Positions 54,464-63,630 of a stretch of 64,000 nucleotides of DNA are shown here, piece by piece; the stretch's first letter is position 1; each line of letters opens with the position of its first letter. Source of the DNA: JADHUC01 sp964623055. Its GTDB lineage: Bacteria; Planctomycetota; Planctomycetia; Pirellulales; Pirellulaceae. Location of the stretch: NCBI GenBank assembly GCA_964623055.1, contig CAZURK010000011.1, positions 45,731 to 109,730 of the forward strand. The letters run 5' to 3'. The notes beneath the pieces are model-generated. The model ran no database searches. It worked only from the letters and a program-made list of their open reading frames with translations, and had not been told where the DNA came from. Made by a program: the position numbers and the translations under genes.

Positions 54464-55921
54464 CTACCGAGAGACGACGCGTAATGCGACATCGGCCGCG
54501 AACATCGGCGAATCCAGCTTCTTGTCGCCGCCCTGATGGTGGAATGCATCTTCGCTCTCCGTTTGGCCTGTCTTTGTATTGATCCACTCCGCTTCGTAGT
54601 TGCCGGCGGGCAGATTCAAGGTCAGTTGGGCCTTCACTTTCCTGTTGACAATCGTACCGATATCCTTCGGCTTCTTGGGGATCGGCACGTGCAGATAGAC
54701 GGCGTACGCCTTGCCTCGTTCGACCAACGCCCGGGCGGAGAGATCTGGTGATACGTTGCGAATCACGGAATCGTCAGGCTCCATCTTTACGAAATTGAAT
54801 CCGTAAAGGAACTGCTTGAGGATGCGAAGCTGCTTTCGTAAATCAGGGCTGCCGCCACCGGGTGACTTGTAGGTCAGGAACGTTCCATCCGGATGCTTCG
54901 GTGTGAATGAATAGTCCAAGTTGTTGTATAGGGCGCCGCCTGCGATCAGGAAATCCCAACCTTCGGTGCGGTACAGCACATCGTGCTTGCCGCGAAATCC
55001 CGTTTCGTTTTCGCCGATCACTTTCTCCAGTCCGTAGTTCATCGCCACCGTGTCCGGCGGCACACAGTAGTGGAAGTTGAAAATCGACACAGCAGGATTC
55101 GGCTTTTCCACTTTCGCGCGGCCGTTGGCAATATTCATCGAAATCAGATGTTTCTTTGCGAAGTCCTTTTCGGCATCGACGATTGCCTCGACGATCTTGT
55201 CCTGCCACTCGCGGGTCACACCGCCAAAGTACGGCTCGTTGCACACTTCGTAGTACAGATTGTCGAATCCGCGCAGTTCCCTCACCACTTTTCGCGTCAT
55301 GGCGATGTGTATCGCCAGCAAGGCCTTCTGCTTCAGCGTGTAGACCTCTTCGCGCTTACATTCGCCGATGCCGTTCACGTTGTTTGCCGCATTCATTGGA
55401 CAAGCTTGCCACAGCTCGTCACGATACATCGGACAGAACAGGGTGAATTCAACGACAATCCCGCGCCGGTCGGCCTGCGTCATGAAGTCCTTGAGCCGCT
55501 CGAAGTAGGCGGCGCCCCAGCGAGTCAGATCGAATTTGTTGCCACCGTCGTGGTAACCGGGCTGGTCGCTTCGCGCCCAAGGGCAGATGTAGCGATTAGG
55601 CTTCGGGGCAAGCGGATTGTCGGTAATCCCAAACGAAGACGGGATCTCCCGGTACGCCCCGGAAAACGTGCGTGTGTGATTCAAGCCGTCTCGCTGCAAC
55701 GCGTCAAAGTACTTCACATAGTCGAAGTCCAGATTCAACAGTGCCCCATAGTGCTCGCCGGACGTGATCAGCATCGTCTGTTCACCGCGCCAGACGAAGT
55801 AATGCGGATTCTCGGGATGCAATGCGATCGGTTCGTGGGCGCCCGCCTGTGTCGTCCCGATGAACGCAAGCAGCGCAATCGTCTGCACAACCTTCCAAGG
55901 AGAAATCGCTTCTTCCAGCAT
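54464..55921 (-). CDS. exported TIM-barrel glycoside hydrolase (GH5/GH140-like)
   Basis: A 485-residue protein with GAGGAAG before the ATG and a signal-like segment (VVQTIALLAFIGTTQAGA). Residues 35-385 are a clan-A TIM barrel: HYFVWRGEQTMLITSGEHYG at the start, acid/base E229 in LYYEVCNEPYFGG and candidate nucleophile E304 in VIGENETGF. The end (KAYAVYLHVPIPKKPKD, LNLPAGNYEAEWINTKTG) is a collagen-binding-like beta domain usual after such barrels. Likely endo- or exo-acting on a plant or algal polysaccharide; family number uncertain. The DUF6807 gene follows 74 bases downstream. Confidence 0.8.
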   Translation of the reverse strand: MLEEAISPWKVVQTIALLAFIGTTQAGAHEPIALHPENPHYFVWRGEQTMLITSGEHYGALLNLDFDYVKYFDALQRDGLNHTRTFSGAYREIPSSFGITDNPLAPKPNRYICPWARSDQPGYHDGGNKFDLTRWGAAYFERLKDFMTQADRRGIVVEFTLFCPMYRDELWQACPMNAANNVNGIGECKREEVYTLKQKALLAIHIAMTRKVVRELRGFDNLYYEVCNEPYFGGVTREWQDKIVEAIVDAEKDFAKKHLISMNIANGRAKVEKPNPAVSIFNFHYCVPPDTVAMNYGLEKVIGENETGFRGKHDVLYRTEGWDFLIAGGALYNNLDYSFTPKHPDGTFLTYKSPGGGSPDLRKQLRILKQFLYGFNFVKMEPDDSVIRNVSPDLSARALVERGKAYAVYLHVPIPKKPKDIGTIVNRKVKAQLTLNLPAGNYEAEWINTKTGQTESEDAFHHQGGDKKLDSPMFAADVALRVVSR

Positions 55922-55946
55922 GAGTCGTCTTCCTCGCTAAAGTTGA

Positions 55947-56020
55947 TAGGCCAGGCCGTGCCTGACGGAAACCGGCTCGAGCGGTGTGGGCCCGAAAGTC
56001 GTCAGGCACAGCCTGACCTA
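55947..56020. repeat. intergenic palindrome (TAGGCCAGGC...GCCTGACG family)
   Basis: Arms of 21 bases at 55947-55967 and 56000-56020 pair with two mismatches around 32 bases. It lies between the co-directional Gfo/Idh/MocA gene and the TIM-barrel hydrolase gene and may attenuate or stabilise transcripts. Confidence 0.75.
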
Positions 56021-56049
56021 CGTAGCTTGGACCTCCAGTTGACGCGACG

Positions 56050-57288
56050 TCACGTCTTCAACCCGCGCAAATCGACATCGAGTTTCTTGTCTTCCTTGAT
56101 CAACTCGTCCATGGTCAACCGTGTTTTCCGCGCCGCGGCCTCGCGACCGAGAATGGCTGCCAGATGGCCGTCGACCGAACGGTGCGGCGTGGGATTATCG
56201 AAGTCGCCCTCGGTCACACAGCGATAGAACTCGGCGATGTTGGCTTTGGCGCCGTCTGCGTAGATGCCGCTTGATGTCGCTCCCGCGTAGTGTTTCGGGC
56301 CGCCGCGGATGAACACCTTGCCCGAGTATGCGATGTGCGCAGTGGCCTTCAGGCCCATGAGGTCGGCCTCCAGGTTGTACATGACCGCATTGTTCTGCAG
56401 GAGCTGAGTCGAGTGGGTCCAGCAGGTTCCATCTTCGAGTTCAAAGACCATGCCCCCGCAATCCGTTCGGTCACCGTGGGGATCCGGACGGACGATGCGC
56501 GAGTATCCGCTGGCGGCAACCGCGCGCTTGTCGATAACCCATGTGACGCCATCGATTATGTGAATGTCATACAGAAGCAACAAATCACCGCTCATTGAGA
56601 CATGCGAGTACCATGCCCGCCGGAACAGGTTCTCGATGGTCGGGCCGACCGGCGGGTCCGGCAACGGGCCGCAGGTGCCGCCGGAATAGATGTGCGCCAA
56701 GCCGCCCAAAGCTCCATCGCCGATGCGCTGCTTCGCTTCCTGATTAGCCGGGTCTGTGGGCAACTGGTAGTCGACCAGAAGGCACAGATTCTTCTGAGTG
56801 GCCTTCGTCGCCAGGGCTTGCATGGCAAAAACGCTCGGCACGTCCACGGCGAAAGGTTTGGCCATGTAGACGTGGCACCCGGCGTCGATAGCCGCGGCAG
56901 CTTGCTCGGGATAGAAGTACGGGATGCCCTTCAGTACCAGCGCGTCGACACCACTGTCGAGCGCTCGCTTGTAGCCCGATAGACCGCTGAATCGCTTTTC
57001 CTCTGGGACACCAAGCCTGCCGCCAACGGCATTGGCGGTGTCCTCGAAATAGTCCACCGCGGCCGCGATCTCGTATCCTGGGTGCTGCTTGAACAGATTG
57101 GCAATCCAGCTTCCTCGTCCGCCTAGCCCAACGACTCCGATTCGGAGCTTACGCCCGACCGGTACTTCGGCAGCGGACTTGGACTCTGCTTCTGCGGCCG
57201 GTGCGGTTGACCCGGCGGCAAGCAGCGGAAGGGCTGCCGCAGTCTGTTCAACAAACGTCCGTCGAGTCATGGATCGACCTGTCGTCAT
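56050..57288 (-). CDS. Tat-exported Gfo/Idh/MocA family oxidoreductase
   Basis: A 412-residue protein with AAGGAG upstream and a twin-arginine signal (MTRRTFVEQTAAALPLLAAG). The NAD(P)-binding Rossmann fold starts at residue about 48 (LRIGVVGLGGRGSWI); the substrate-binding half follows, with HVYMAKPFAVDV in the EKP position (here AKP), and DIHIIDGVTWVI carrying the catalytic-type D-x-x-x-D/H region. The Tat signal implies export after cofactor insertion. In this clade such proteins oxidise or reduce sugars, frequently at C3. The neighbours (ThuA, isomerase-like protein, hydrolases) agree with sugar redox chemistry outside the cytoplasm. Confidence 0.88.
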   Translation of the reverse strand: MTTGRSMTRRTFVEQTAAALPLLAAGSTAPAAEAESKSAAEVPVGRKLRIGVVGLGGRGSWIANLFKQHPGYEIAAAVDYFEDTANAVGGRLGVPEEKRFSGLSGYKRALDSGVDALVLKGIPYFYPEQAAAAIDAGCHVYMAKPFAVDVPSVFAMQALATKATQKNLCLLVDYQLPTDPANQEAKQRIGDGALGGLAHIYSGGTCGPLPDPPVGPTIENLFRRAWYSHVSMSGDLLLLYDIHIIDGVTWVIDKRAVAASGYSRIVRPDPHGDRTDCGGMVFELEDGTCWTHSTQLLQNNAVMYNLEADLMGLKATAHIAYSGKVFIRGGPKHYAGATSSGIYADGAKANIAEFYRCVTEGDFDNPTPHRSVDGHLAAILGREAAARKTRLTMDELIKEDKKLDVDLRGLKT

Positions 57289-57354
57289 TGCGATGGCTCC
57301 TTGGTGTAATATGGTGTTCGATCAGTCACAGTCTCCGTCGACAGTCACACAAGC

Positions 57355-58935
57355 TTACTCGCTACGAAACGCGACCAACTGCCTCTCGGTGCGAATGTAG
57401 ATGGTTGATGCGTCAACGGCAGGAGTCGCCGCGACCGGTTCTTCAAACGCGTGTTGATGCACCAGTTCAAAATCGTCGCCGGTTTTCACGACCGACACAA
57501 CTCCCTCCTCAGAAATTGCGTAAAGATGGTCGTTCGCAATGATCGGCGAGGAACGATAGTGCCCGGCGGCTCCAAGACGCTTGCGATAGATCATCGTTCC
57601 GGTATCCGCATCGACCGCACTCAGAATACCGCCATCACAAACCAGATAGATGCGATTCTGATAGAGTACTGGCGATGGAATCTCGGGTATACCGCGATGC
57701 AACGCCCATGTGACGTGACTGTCGGTGACGTCCCCTTTTCCACCAGGACGGACTGCCAAGAGATTCGGTTTGCCACGATCGAATGATAGGTGCCTGAGAA
57801 ACTCTTCCTTTGTCCAAAAGCCGTCTTTGTCTTTGTCGATCCAGAAGAACATACCGTCGAGTCGCTTCTGGTGCCACACCTTGTCCTTGGGCAAAGGCAA
57901 GCCAAAGCCGGGATGGCCCACCGGCAAGTCCGGTCGAATAGGGAATGTAAACGGTCCTGTCATTTCGTCGCGCTCGAGTCTGCCATCGCTGTTTGCATCG
58001 AACTGCATCACGGCCGACCAGAACGGCTCTGGGTCGGGCTGTTCATCCGCGACGCCGCCGATCATCGATGCCGACGCATAGACGCGGTTCTTGCCTGCGA
58101 TCGGACGTGAAACCGTCTCGCGCGAAAAGCCGTTAACAAACCACTTCTCGACACCGGTCGCCGCGTCGTAACCTCGCAGCCGCCCATTACCTAGCACCAC
58201 CAGCTCCTGGCCGCCTTCGTGGGTCCAAATGGTGGGCGTGGACCAGCCGCTGCGATGAAAGGGGCGGAGGGTTTCCCAAACCAATTCTCCCGTGGCCTTG
58301 TTCAGGGCAACGATCTTGGACTGGCTAAGTCGGCTGCCTGGCAAATTGGCATCATTGTCAATCACCAGGATCAGCAAGTCGTTATGAACAATCGGCGATG
58401 AAGACGTGCCATACAGACTCTTCGGCGTGGGAATGGGCCTGTTCCATGCTTCGCGTCCTTCGAGATCATAACAGAGCAAACCATACGAGCCGAAGTAGAC
58501 ATATGCACGATTCTCGTCGACCGCGGGCGTTGGTGCTGCCGGGCTGCTGGCTTCGTGCACCCTCTCCAGCGGCACTTCCGGGGCCTCTTTGCGCCAGGCA
58601 AGCTCGCCGGTTTGCTTTTTGAATGCTAACGTTACCAGTCGATCGCCTTCGACTGCGGTCAAGAGAACGAACCGATCTGAAAGCACAGGCGACGAATGGC
58701 CCTGTGGAACGTCGATTTTCCACGTCGCCTTCTCGACGTCAATGACCACCGGAGGCCGGCAATCGCAGGCGACGCCCGAGCCGCCTGGGCCTCGGAATTG
58801 GCTCCACGCGGTCGAAGTTGGCTGCGACCGGAGTGGAGAGACCTGCAGGGCGAGCACGACAGCGACCGCCGCGGCAATGGAACGGAGTTGCACGTTCAAC
58901 GGTCCGTTCGTGTACGGCCTATTCAACCCCAGCAC
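57355..58935 (-). CDS. exported PQQ propeller protein with EF-hand insertion
   Basis: GTG 58935 (AAAGGA 7 bases upstream) is the likely start, giving 526 residues with a signal peptide (VQLRSIAAAVAVVLALQVSP); TTG and ATG codons at 58965 and 58956 are alternatives that overlap the serine hydrolase gene. The mature protein starts AWSQFRGPGGSG as in other PQQ/BamB-like propellers. Between blades, at residues about 305-385, two EF-hand-type loops occur (DANSDGRLERDE and DKDKDGFWTKEE). Calcium may therefore shape or regulate the propeller. The gene overlaps the end of the serine hydrolase gene by about 17 bases. Confidence 0.84.
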   Translation of the reverse strand: MLGLNRPYTNGPLNVQLRSIAAAVAVVLALQVSPLRSQPTSTAWSQFRGPGGSGVACDCRPPVVIDVEKATWKIDVPQGHSSPVLSDRFVLLTAVEGDRLVTLAFKKQTGELAWRKEAPEVPLERVHEASSPAAPTPAVDENRAYVYFGSYGLLCYDLEGREAWNRPIPTPKSLYGTSSSPIVHNDLLILVIDNDANLPGSRLSQSKIVALNKATGELVWETLRPFHRSGWSTPTIWTHEGGQELVVLGNGRLRGYDAATGVEKWFVNGFSRETVSRPIAGKNRVYASASMIGGVADEQPDPEPFWSAVMQFDANSDGRLERDEMTGPFTFPIRPDLPVGHPGFGLPLPKDKVWHQKRLDGMFFWIDKDKDGFWTKEEFLRHLSFDRGKPNLLAVRPGGKGDVTDSHVTWALHRGIPEIPSPVLYQNRIYLVCDGGILSAVDADTGTMIYRKRLGAAGHYRSSPIIANDHLYAISEEGVVSVVKTGDDFELVHQHAFEEPVAATPAVDASTIYIRTERQLVAFRSE

Positions 58936-60205
58936 TTTCAGTTCCTTTGATCGCATCGTAGACAAGCGGCTTTACTGCGCGTTCCATCTGGAAACTGAAC
59001 GGCATCAACTGCGTGAGTACGACGACGGCCAGGTCGTCTTTCGGCGAAATCCAGAAATGAGTACTAGCCGCGCCGCCCCAGCCGTACTCGCCGACGTGCG
59101 ATCGTTTGCTGTAGTCCGTCTTCTCGACGACGACGGAGAACCCCAATCCGAAGCCGACGCCGTCCCGCTTGCCGCCCAGGTTGATCGGATACGCCTCGGC
59201 GGGCAGTTGGTTCTTCGTCATCGCTTCGACCGACTCCTCACGCAGCAACCGGTGCCCGCCCAGCTTGCCTTCGTTCAGCAGCATCTGACAGAATCGCATG
59301 TAATCGCGGGCGGTGGAAACCAGCCCGCCACCGCCGGACAACAATCGAGGCTTACGGCGATAGCGGCTTGAATGCGGCGCATCGGTCACACGCAATCCTC
59401 CGACAAGTCTCGGACTGTGGTTGGCGGCAAAACGATCCGTTTTGTTCTCCGGGACGAAGAAATCCGTGTCTTTCATGTCAAGCGGCCCAAGGATTCGCTC
59501 ATGGAGAAACTCGCCAAAGTCCTTGCGCGAAACGACCTCGACTACTCGCCCCAGTACGTCCGTCGAGACGCTATAGTTGAAACGAGTCCCCGGCTGATAC
59601 AACAGCGGCAGATCGCCGAGTTTCGTCACCATGTCCGCCAGCGTGCCCCGGTCGCTTAGGATGTCGGCTTGGAGGTAGCGTTGGTCGACGGGCGTAATGC
59701 CAAAGAAACCATAGGTCAATCCGGATGTGTGACGCAGCAGATCGCGAATCGTAGCCGCTCGCTTAGGTTCTTCAACTTCGAGTTCGTCGCCATCGACGCC
59801 GGCAAAGACTTTGACGTCCTTGAACTCCGGCAAGTGTTTGGCGACCGGGTCGTCCAACGTAAGTTTGCCTTCTTCCACCAGCATCATGACCGCGACGCTT
59901 GTGATCGGTTTGGTCATCGAGTAGATGCGGACAATCGTATCACGCTTCATCGAGTTGCCCGAATCGATGTCTGCATTGCCAACCGCCTCGAAGAAGACGA
60001 TCGAGCCGTCACGAGCTACGATCGTTATCGCGCCGGCCACTTTCTTCTTGTCGACGAGGTTCTGCATAGCCGGCACGACGAGTGCCAGCTTCTCCGATGA
60101 CATGCCCGCCGCTTCCGGCTTCGCAACCGGCAATTCGTCGGCCGGGATTGGTCGACATAGACCGAGGATGAGAGCGACAAGTGTTACGACATTCGTGCGA
60201 TGCAT
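58919..60205 (-). CDS. exported serine hydrolase (class C beta-lactamase/esterase fold)
   Basis: A 428-residue protein with AAAGGA before the ATG and a signal peptide (TNVVTLVALILGLCRPIPA). The S-x-x-K catalytic motif is YSMTK (S96, K99). The second motif is Y-S-V in FNYSVSTDVLG, and the third region is HVGEYGWGGAASTHFWISP, the HxG/WGG form found in EstB-like esterases rather than true beta-lactamases. Likely an esterase or transesterase acting outside the cytoplasm. Overlap with the downstream PQQ gene implies co-expression. Confidence 0.88.
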   Translation of the reverse strand: MHRTNVVTLVALILGLCRPIPADELPVAKPEAAGMSSEKLALVVPAMQNLVDKKKVAGAITIVARDGSIVFFEAVGNADIDSGNSMKRDTIVRIYSMTKPITSVAVMMLVEEGKLTLDDPVAKHLPEFKDVKVFAGVDGDELEVEEPKRAATIRDLLRHTSGLTYGFFGITPVDQRYLQADILSDRGTLADMVTKLGDLPLLYQPGTRFNYSVSTDVLGRVVEVVSRKDFGEFLHERILGPLDMKDTDFFVPENKTDRFAANHSPRLVGGLRVTDAPHSSRYRRKPRLLSGGGGLVSTARDYMRFCQMLLNEGKLGGHRLLREESVEAMTKNQLPAEAYPINLGGKRDGVGFGLGFSVVVEKTDYSKRSHVGEYGWGGAASTHFWISPKDDLAVVVLTQLMPFSFQMERAVKPLVYDAIKGTESAGVE

Positions 60206-60284
60206 TGATATGGTCCTTTGACTTCAGCCGTCGTCTCTCTGTACTGCAAACGATCAGAACTCGCGCACCGTGCGCAGACTTGTT

Positions 60285-60345
60285 TAACGGCAAGCCGAAG
60301 GCGACCGTGTTTCCGGCCATCGCCGATGCCTTCGGCTTGCCGTTA
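60285..60345. repeat. intergenic palindromes near the serine hydrolase promoter
   Basis: Arms of 18 bases at 60285-60302 and 60328-60345 (TAACGGCAAGCCGAAGGC) are exact reverse complements, with a second short inner stem (60300-60304 with 60320-60324). A further small hairpin (GTCTCGC/GCGAGAC) sits at 60383-60399. All lie between the hypothetical gene at 60406 and the serine hydrolase start at 60205. Confidence 0.75.
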
Positions 60346-60405
60346 GACGACTTCGGCTGCGGCTCTGCCGCGTCAAGACTTCGTCTCGCGGAGCGAGACG
60401 GCAGC

Positions 60406-61038
60406 CTACTCCTTGACGCCGCCGCGGAACTTGGCCTGGTACTTGTCAAACACGGTGATCACGAGCGAGCCGGTTTGACCCTCGATGCCCTTGATTTCCG
60501 CCGCCAACGGCTTCGCGCCGGGGCCCTTGCCGTCGGTGAACTTGACATCGATCAACGGCTTCGCCGCCTTGCCAAATCCGTACAGGCGATAGTCCTCGTC
60601 GGAGATCTTCCGTACGGTAAGCAACATACAGTTGGCTTCGTGCTCCTTGCCCTGGCCGTCAGTCACGGTCACGCCGTGCAGCTTGCCGCGGTCGACAAAC
60701 TTGCCATCGATCATCGGCACGATGTTGGGCGTAGAGAAGTACAACGCCAGAGGCACGCCGTTGGCGACGGTCATGTCGGGCGTGTTTTCCTCGTCCATGC
60801 CCTTCTGCGGCACCAAGATGATTCCACCTTCGTCCGGCACGGACACGCCGACCGCCTTAGCCGGATCGCATTCGATCTTCACCTGCAGCTTGTCGATTTT
60901 CGCGGCCGCCTTGACCAACGTCTCACCGAATGCCTGCGCGATATCCGCCGGTACCGGCTCGACATCCTGAGCTACCGCCGACGACCCGCTCACGGCCAAC
61001 ACAACTACGATACATACACTCAAGCAAAACCTCATCAT
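60406..61038 (-). CDS. exported conserved hypothetical protein
   Basis: A 210-residue protein with AAGGAG 8 bases upstream and a signal peptide (MMRFCLSVCIVVVLAVSGSS ending AVAQ). The mature part alternates strands and charged loops (DKLQVKIECDPAKAVGVSVP, GGIILVPQKGMDEEN, VANGVPLALYFSTPNIVPMI, TGSLVITVFDKYQAKFRGGV). I do not recognise a named domain; similar hypothetical proteins occur in planctomycetes. It is flanked by palindromes downstream and by the DUF362 gene upstream, all in the same direction. Confidence 0.65.
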   Translation of the reverse strand: MMRFCLSVCIVVVLAVSGSSAVAQDVEPVPADIAQAFGETLVKAAAKIDKLQVKIECDPAKAVGVSVPDEGGIILVPQKGMDEENTPDMTVANGVPLALYFSTPNIVPMIDGKFVDRGKLHGVTVTDGQGKEHEANCMLLTVRKISDEDYRLYGFGKAAKPLIDVKFTDGKGPGAKPLAAEIKGIEGQTGSLVITVFDKYQAKFRGGVKE

Positions 61039-61192
61039 CGAATCACTCCTTCCACAGCCTGCGAAACACTACAAGAACCGGACCCGGCAACTGTGCCGAG
61101 TCTCCCATCAAGATGTATGTCTTCAACGCGAACCTAAGCATAACAACGCCCTCGCGTGATGGCACTTCCACCGGCAACGAATTGCGATCCCC

Positions 61193-62293
61193 TCATTCCT
61201 TTGCCTTGTGCCCCTTTATCCTCGCAGGTTTCCATTCCACACGCAAATTGTCGACCTTCTCGCCCACGATTTCGATCGACTGTTTCCGTATCTCGCCTAA
61301 CCCCATCTCGAAGCCCATTGCCAGTTGCTTCACCTTCATCGTATCGTGATTCATCACACGCGCGGCGGTTGCATCCGCGGCCATGATATCCGTACTGGCA
61401 ATGATTGCCCACGAGCCAAGACGTTCCTTCATGTCTACGGTCGTGCCCCCTTGACCCTTCGAGGGGCCGTCAGCTTCCAGGCCGATGGAGAAGTCGATGA
61501 TGGAAAGATGGTGTTTTATGTTCTTGACGATATCCAGGTATGGTTGCGCAATTGCTTGCGGGCTGCTGTGGTCGAAGGTGCCGCGATTCCACCACGTATT
61601 GTCGATCAGTTGTGCGTAGCGGGACAACGGCGTGATACCGATGAAATTCTTCGCAGCCAGTGTGAGTTGGGCCCACGAATGCGTTTTCGCCACAGGAATT
61701 GAAATCACCTTGTCGGCATTGGCCACAAGGCTCGAAATGGCGATCTTGTTCAGCGGTGTCTTGGAAGGAACCTCGACCCAGCCTGGCGAGTCGGTCTCCA
61801 GGCATGCCAAGGTGACTTTTCCGTCATACTTGGAACCGAGTCGTTGCGATTCCTTCACCAGATTCGTATTGCCGTCCAGAGTGATCGCATGTCGCCAGTC
61901 GAACTTTGGCAGGTGAGAACCTTCACCGATAACGACCTCCGCAGCACCTGCCTTCAAACACTCTTCCGTGACCGCGATGATAATCTCGGGCTTGGTGCAC
62001 TCGCCGACGTGAAAGCACTTATTGTATTTCGCCCACGGGAATGTAACGAAATTCGGCTTGATGAAAACCGTCTCGCCCTTGTTCACGACGGTGCGAATTC
62101 CCCCTAACGCGTCAATCGCATCCCGGGTCATCGAATCGAGGTTTTTGCCGCGAATTGCAGCAACCTTCGCATTGATCTCTTGGGAAGACTCCGGGGCGGA
62201 TCCTCTGCAAGTCGCCAGAGGCCATGGTGATGCCACGGCGACTGCTGCGCTAACACTGGCTTTCAGAAAATTGCGTCGGTTTGTCTTATGCAT
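61193..62293 (-). CDS. Tat-exported DUF362 domain protein
   Basis: A 366-residue protein with a twin-arginine signal (NRRNFLKASVSAAVAVASPW). The body matches DUF362: GETVFIKPNFVTFPW, then CTKPEIIIAVTEECLKAGAA, VVIGEGSHLP, VISIPVAKTHSWAQLTLAAK and LSIIDFSIGLEADGPSKGQG. DUF362 proteins are often fused to or found beside ferredoxin domains; here none is attached. The function is unknown, though a metal or redox role is commonly suggested. GAGGAA lies just before the ATG. Confidence 0.85.
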   Translation of the reverse strand: MHKTNRRNFLKASVSAAVAVASPWPLATCRGSAPESSQEINAKVAAIRGKNLDSMTRDAIDALGGIRTVVNKGETVFIKPNFVTFPWAKYNKCFHVGECTKPEIIIAVTEECLKAGAAEVVIGEGSHLPKFDWRHAITLDGNTNLVKESQRLGSKYDGKVTLACLETDSPGWVEVPSKTPLNKIAISSLVANADKVISIPVAKTHSWAQLTLAAKNFIGITPLSRYAQLIDNTWWNRGTFDHSSPQAIAQPYLDIVKNIKHHLSIIDFSIGLEADGPSKGQGGTTVDMKERLGSWAIIASTDIMAADATAARVMNHDTMKVKQLAMGFEMGLGEIRKQSIEIVGEKVDNLRVEWKPARIKGHKAKE

Positions 62294-62369
62294 TGGTTCC
62301 TCGCTAATCTCCTCAAGGCCTAACGGATTGCGATCCGGCTCAAGGAACGGCGACGTTGAACTCGGGCCC

Positions 62370-63284
62370 CTACCGTTCGAGATGGAGCGTCACCAGCGGT
62401 TTGAATGGATCAAACGACTCGTTCATGGTCCAGGCCATGGCCCGCAGAAGAACGATCCGAAAGTAGGGATCGTTGAATGTGAAGTAGTTGTGGCCGGCAC
62501 CCGAGACAAAAACCCTGGCCGGGCCAACCTCCGTTGTCCACATGACTGGGTGTCGTTTGCCGTCGAGATCTTCCATCTTGGGTGGACCGGCTAACGGCTT
62601 GTTTGCTATGGCCGGACCAGCGGGCGCAGTCACCAGGGTCGTGACACCTGCCGGATCGCCCTTCAAATCCCAATAGAACTCCTCAGCCAGATCGAACTTC
62701 TTCGGGAAGCCTTCGAAAATGGGTGACTGTACGGCCGCGTCAGTCAGAGTTACCGGCGTGGGCAACACGCCCCATTTGGTGCCGTCCCTTCTGAGGTCCC
62801 ATGCCATCCCAATGCGTTTCGACAACTCTTCTCCCGAACCTTGCATCAGAGCCATGTGAATGAATATCAAGCCGCCGCCGCGTTTCTGATAGGCGTCGAC
62901 GATATCGTAATCCCACTTCTCACGCGACCAGAAATAGAAAACGACCAGGTCGGCCTTCTCCCACAGTTCCTTCTTCGGGAAATACATGGAGGGAACGACC
63001 GTGACGCGCGGGACCGTAGGCAAAAGTGTGTTCACATAGCGGTCCATGACCCAGGCGTATTCGTGGGTCTCTTTCTCGTGGAGCTTATCGATGCCCCAGA
63101 CCCAGACAATGTTCAGATCTCGGGACGGTTCTCGCTGCCCAATGGGGCCGACAATGCGTTCAATCTCCGCTGGATCGCGCTTCACCGGCTTCTGCCACGG
63201 GAATTGGCCATGGGCCTGGCTGGTCACGAAAAGGGTAAGGAACACGATGAGACATGTTTGGCTGATCGTTCGCAGAGTAGACAT
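62370..63284 (-). CDS. exported ThuA-like domain protein
   Basis: A 304-residue protein with a signal peptide (TCLIVFLTLFVTSQAHGQ). The ThuA (trehalose utilisation, amidotransferase-like) fold is seen in LWEKADLVVFYFWSREKWDY, QKRGGGLIFIHMALMQG, EFYWDLKG, KRHPVMWTTEVGPARVFVSG and NYFTFNDPYFRIVLLRAMAW. ThuA-type proteins accompany oxidised (3-keto) disaccharide metabolism. The gene lies at the upstream end of the minus-strand block and may be its first gene; the next 346 bases to the right contain no gene. Confidence 0.85.
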   Translation of the reverse strand: MSTLRTISQTCLIVFLTLFVTSQAHGQFPWQKPVKRDPAEIERIVGPIGQREPSRDLNIVWVWGIDKLHEKETHEYAWVMDRYVNTLLPTVPRVTVVPSMYFPKKELWEKADLVVFYFWSREKWDYDIVDAYQKRGGGLIFIHMALMQGSGEELSKRIGMAWDLRRDGTKWGVLPTPVTLTDAAVQSPIFEGFPKKFDLAEEFYWDLKGDPAGVTTLVTAPAGPAIANKPLAGPPKMEDLDGKRHPVMWTTEVGPARVFVSGAGHNYFTFNDPYFRIVLLRAMAWTMNESFDPFKPLVTLHLER

Positions 63285-63630
63285 CTCTCGTCCCTTCGAT
63301 CTATCGGATTGAATCCAGGATCGGCATCATTATAGTCTTCTGAGCATCATCCTCGCCTGTCATCTCGTACCAAATTGTATCTGTTCCAATCGGGACTACC
63401 ACTTCAAATGCCAGTTGTGGGAGTCGGCCACGAGGCTGACATTGATCGTCTCAAGTCTCTGGCGTCGCCGAGCAGAACAGATGGTTTTCCCGTGAATGAA
63501 GATGCGATTCAATGCCGGCAAGCCACGAATCGCCAGCGTGCATGCGAGGCCCATCGGCCCCCTCCTCCTTGTTTCCCAGCAGATCGCAACGTCCTCGGGA
63601 CGGCTGACACACGGAGGCATCCACCCGATA
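63285..63630. other. intergenic region between ThuA gene and CRISPR array
   Basis: 346 bases containing the promoter side of the ThuA gene and the distal flank of the array. No cas gene, anti-repeat of useful length or other coding sequence is supported. Just before the first repeat, 63616-63634 (GGCATCCACCCGAT...) weakly resembles the inner part of the repeat and could be a decayed unit. Confidence 0.5.

Noticed and set aside
54983..56227. 414-codon plus-strand frame across the TIM-barrel hydrolase
   Set aside because: Crosses two genes and a palindrome on the other strand; no domain.
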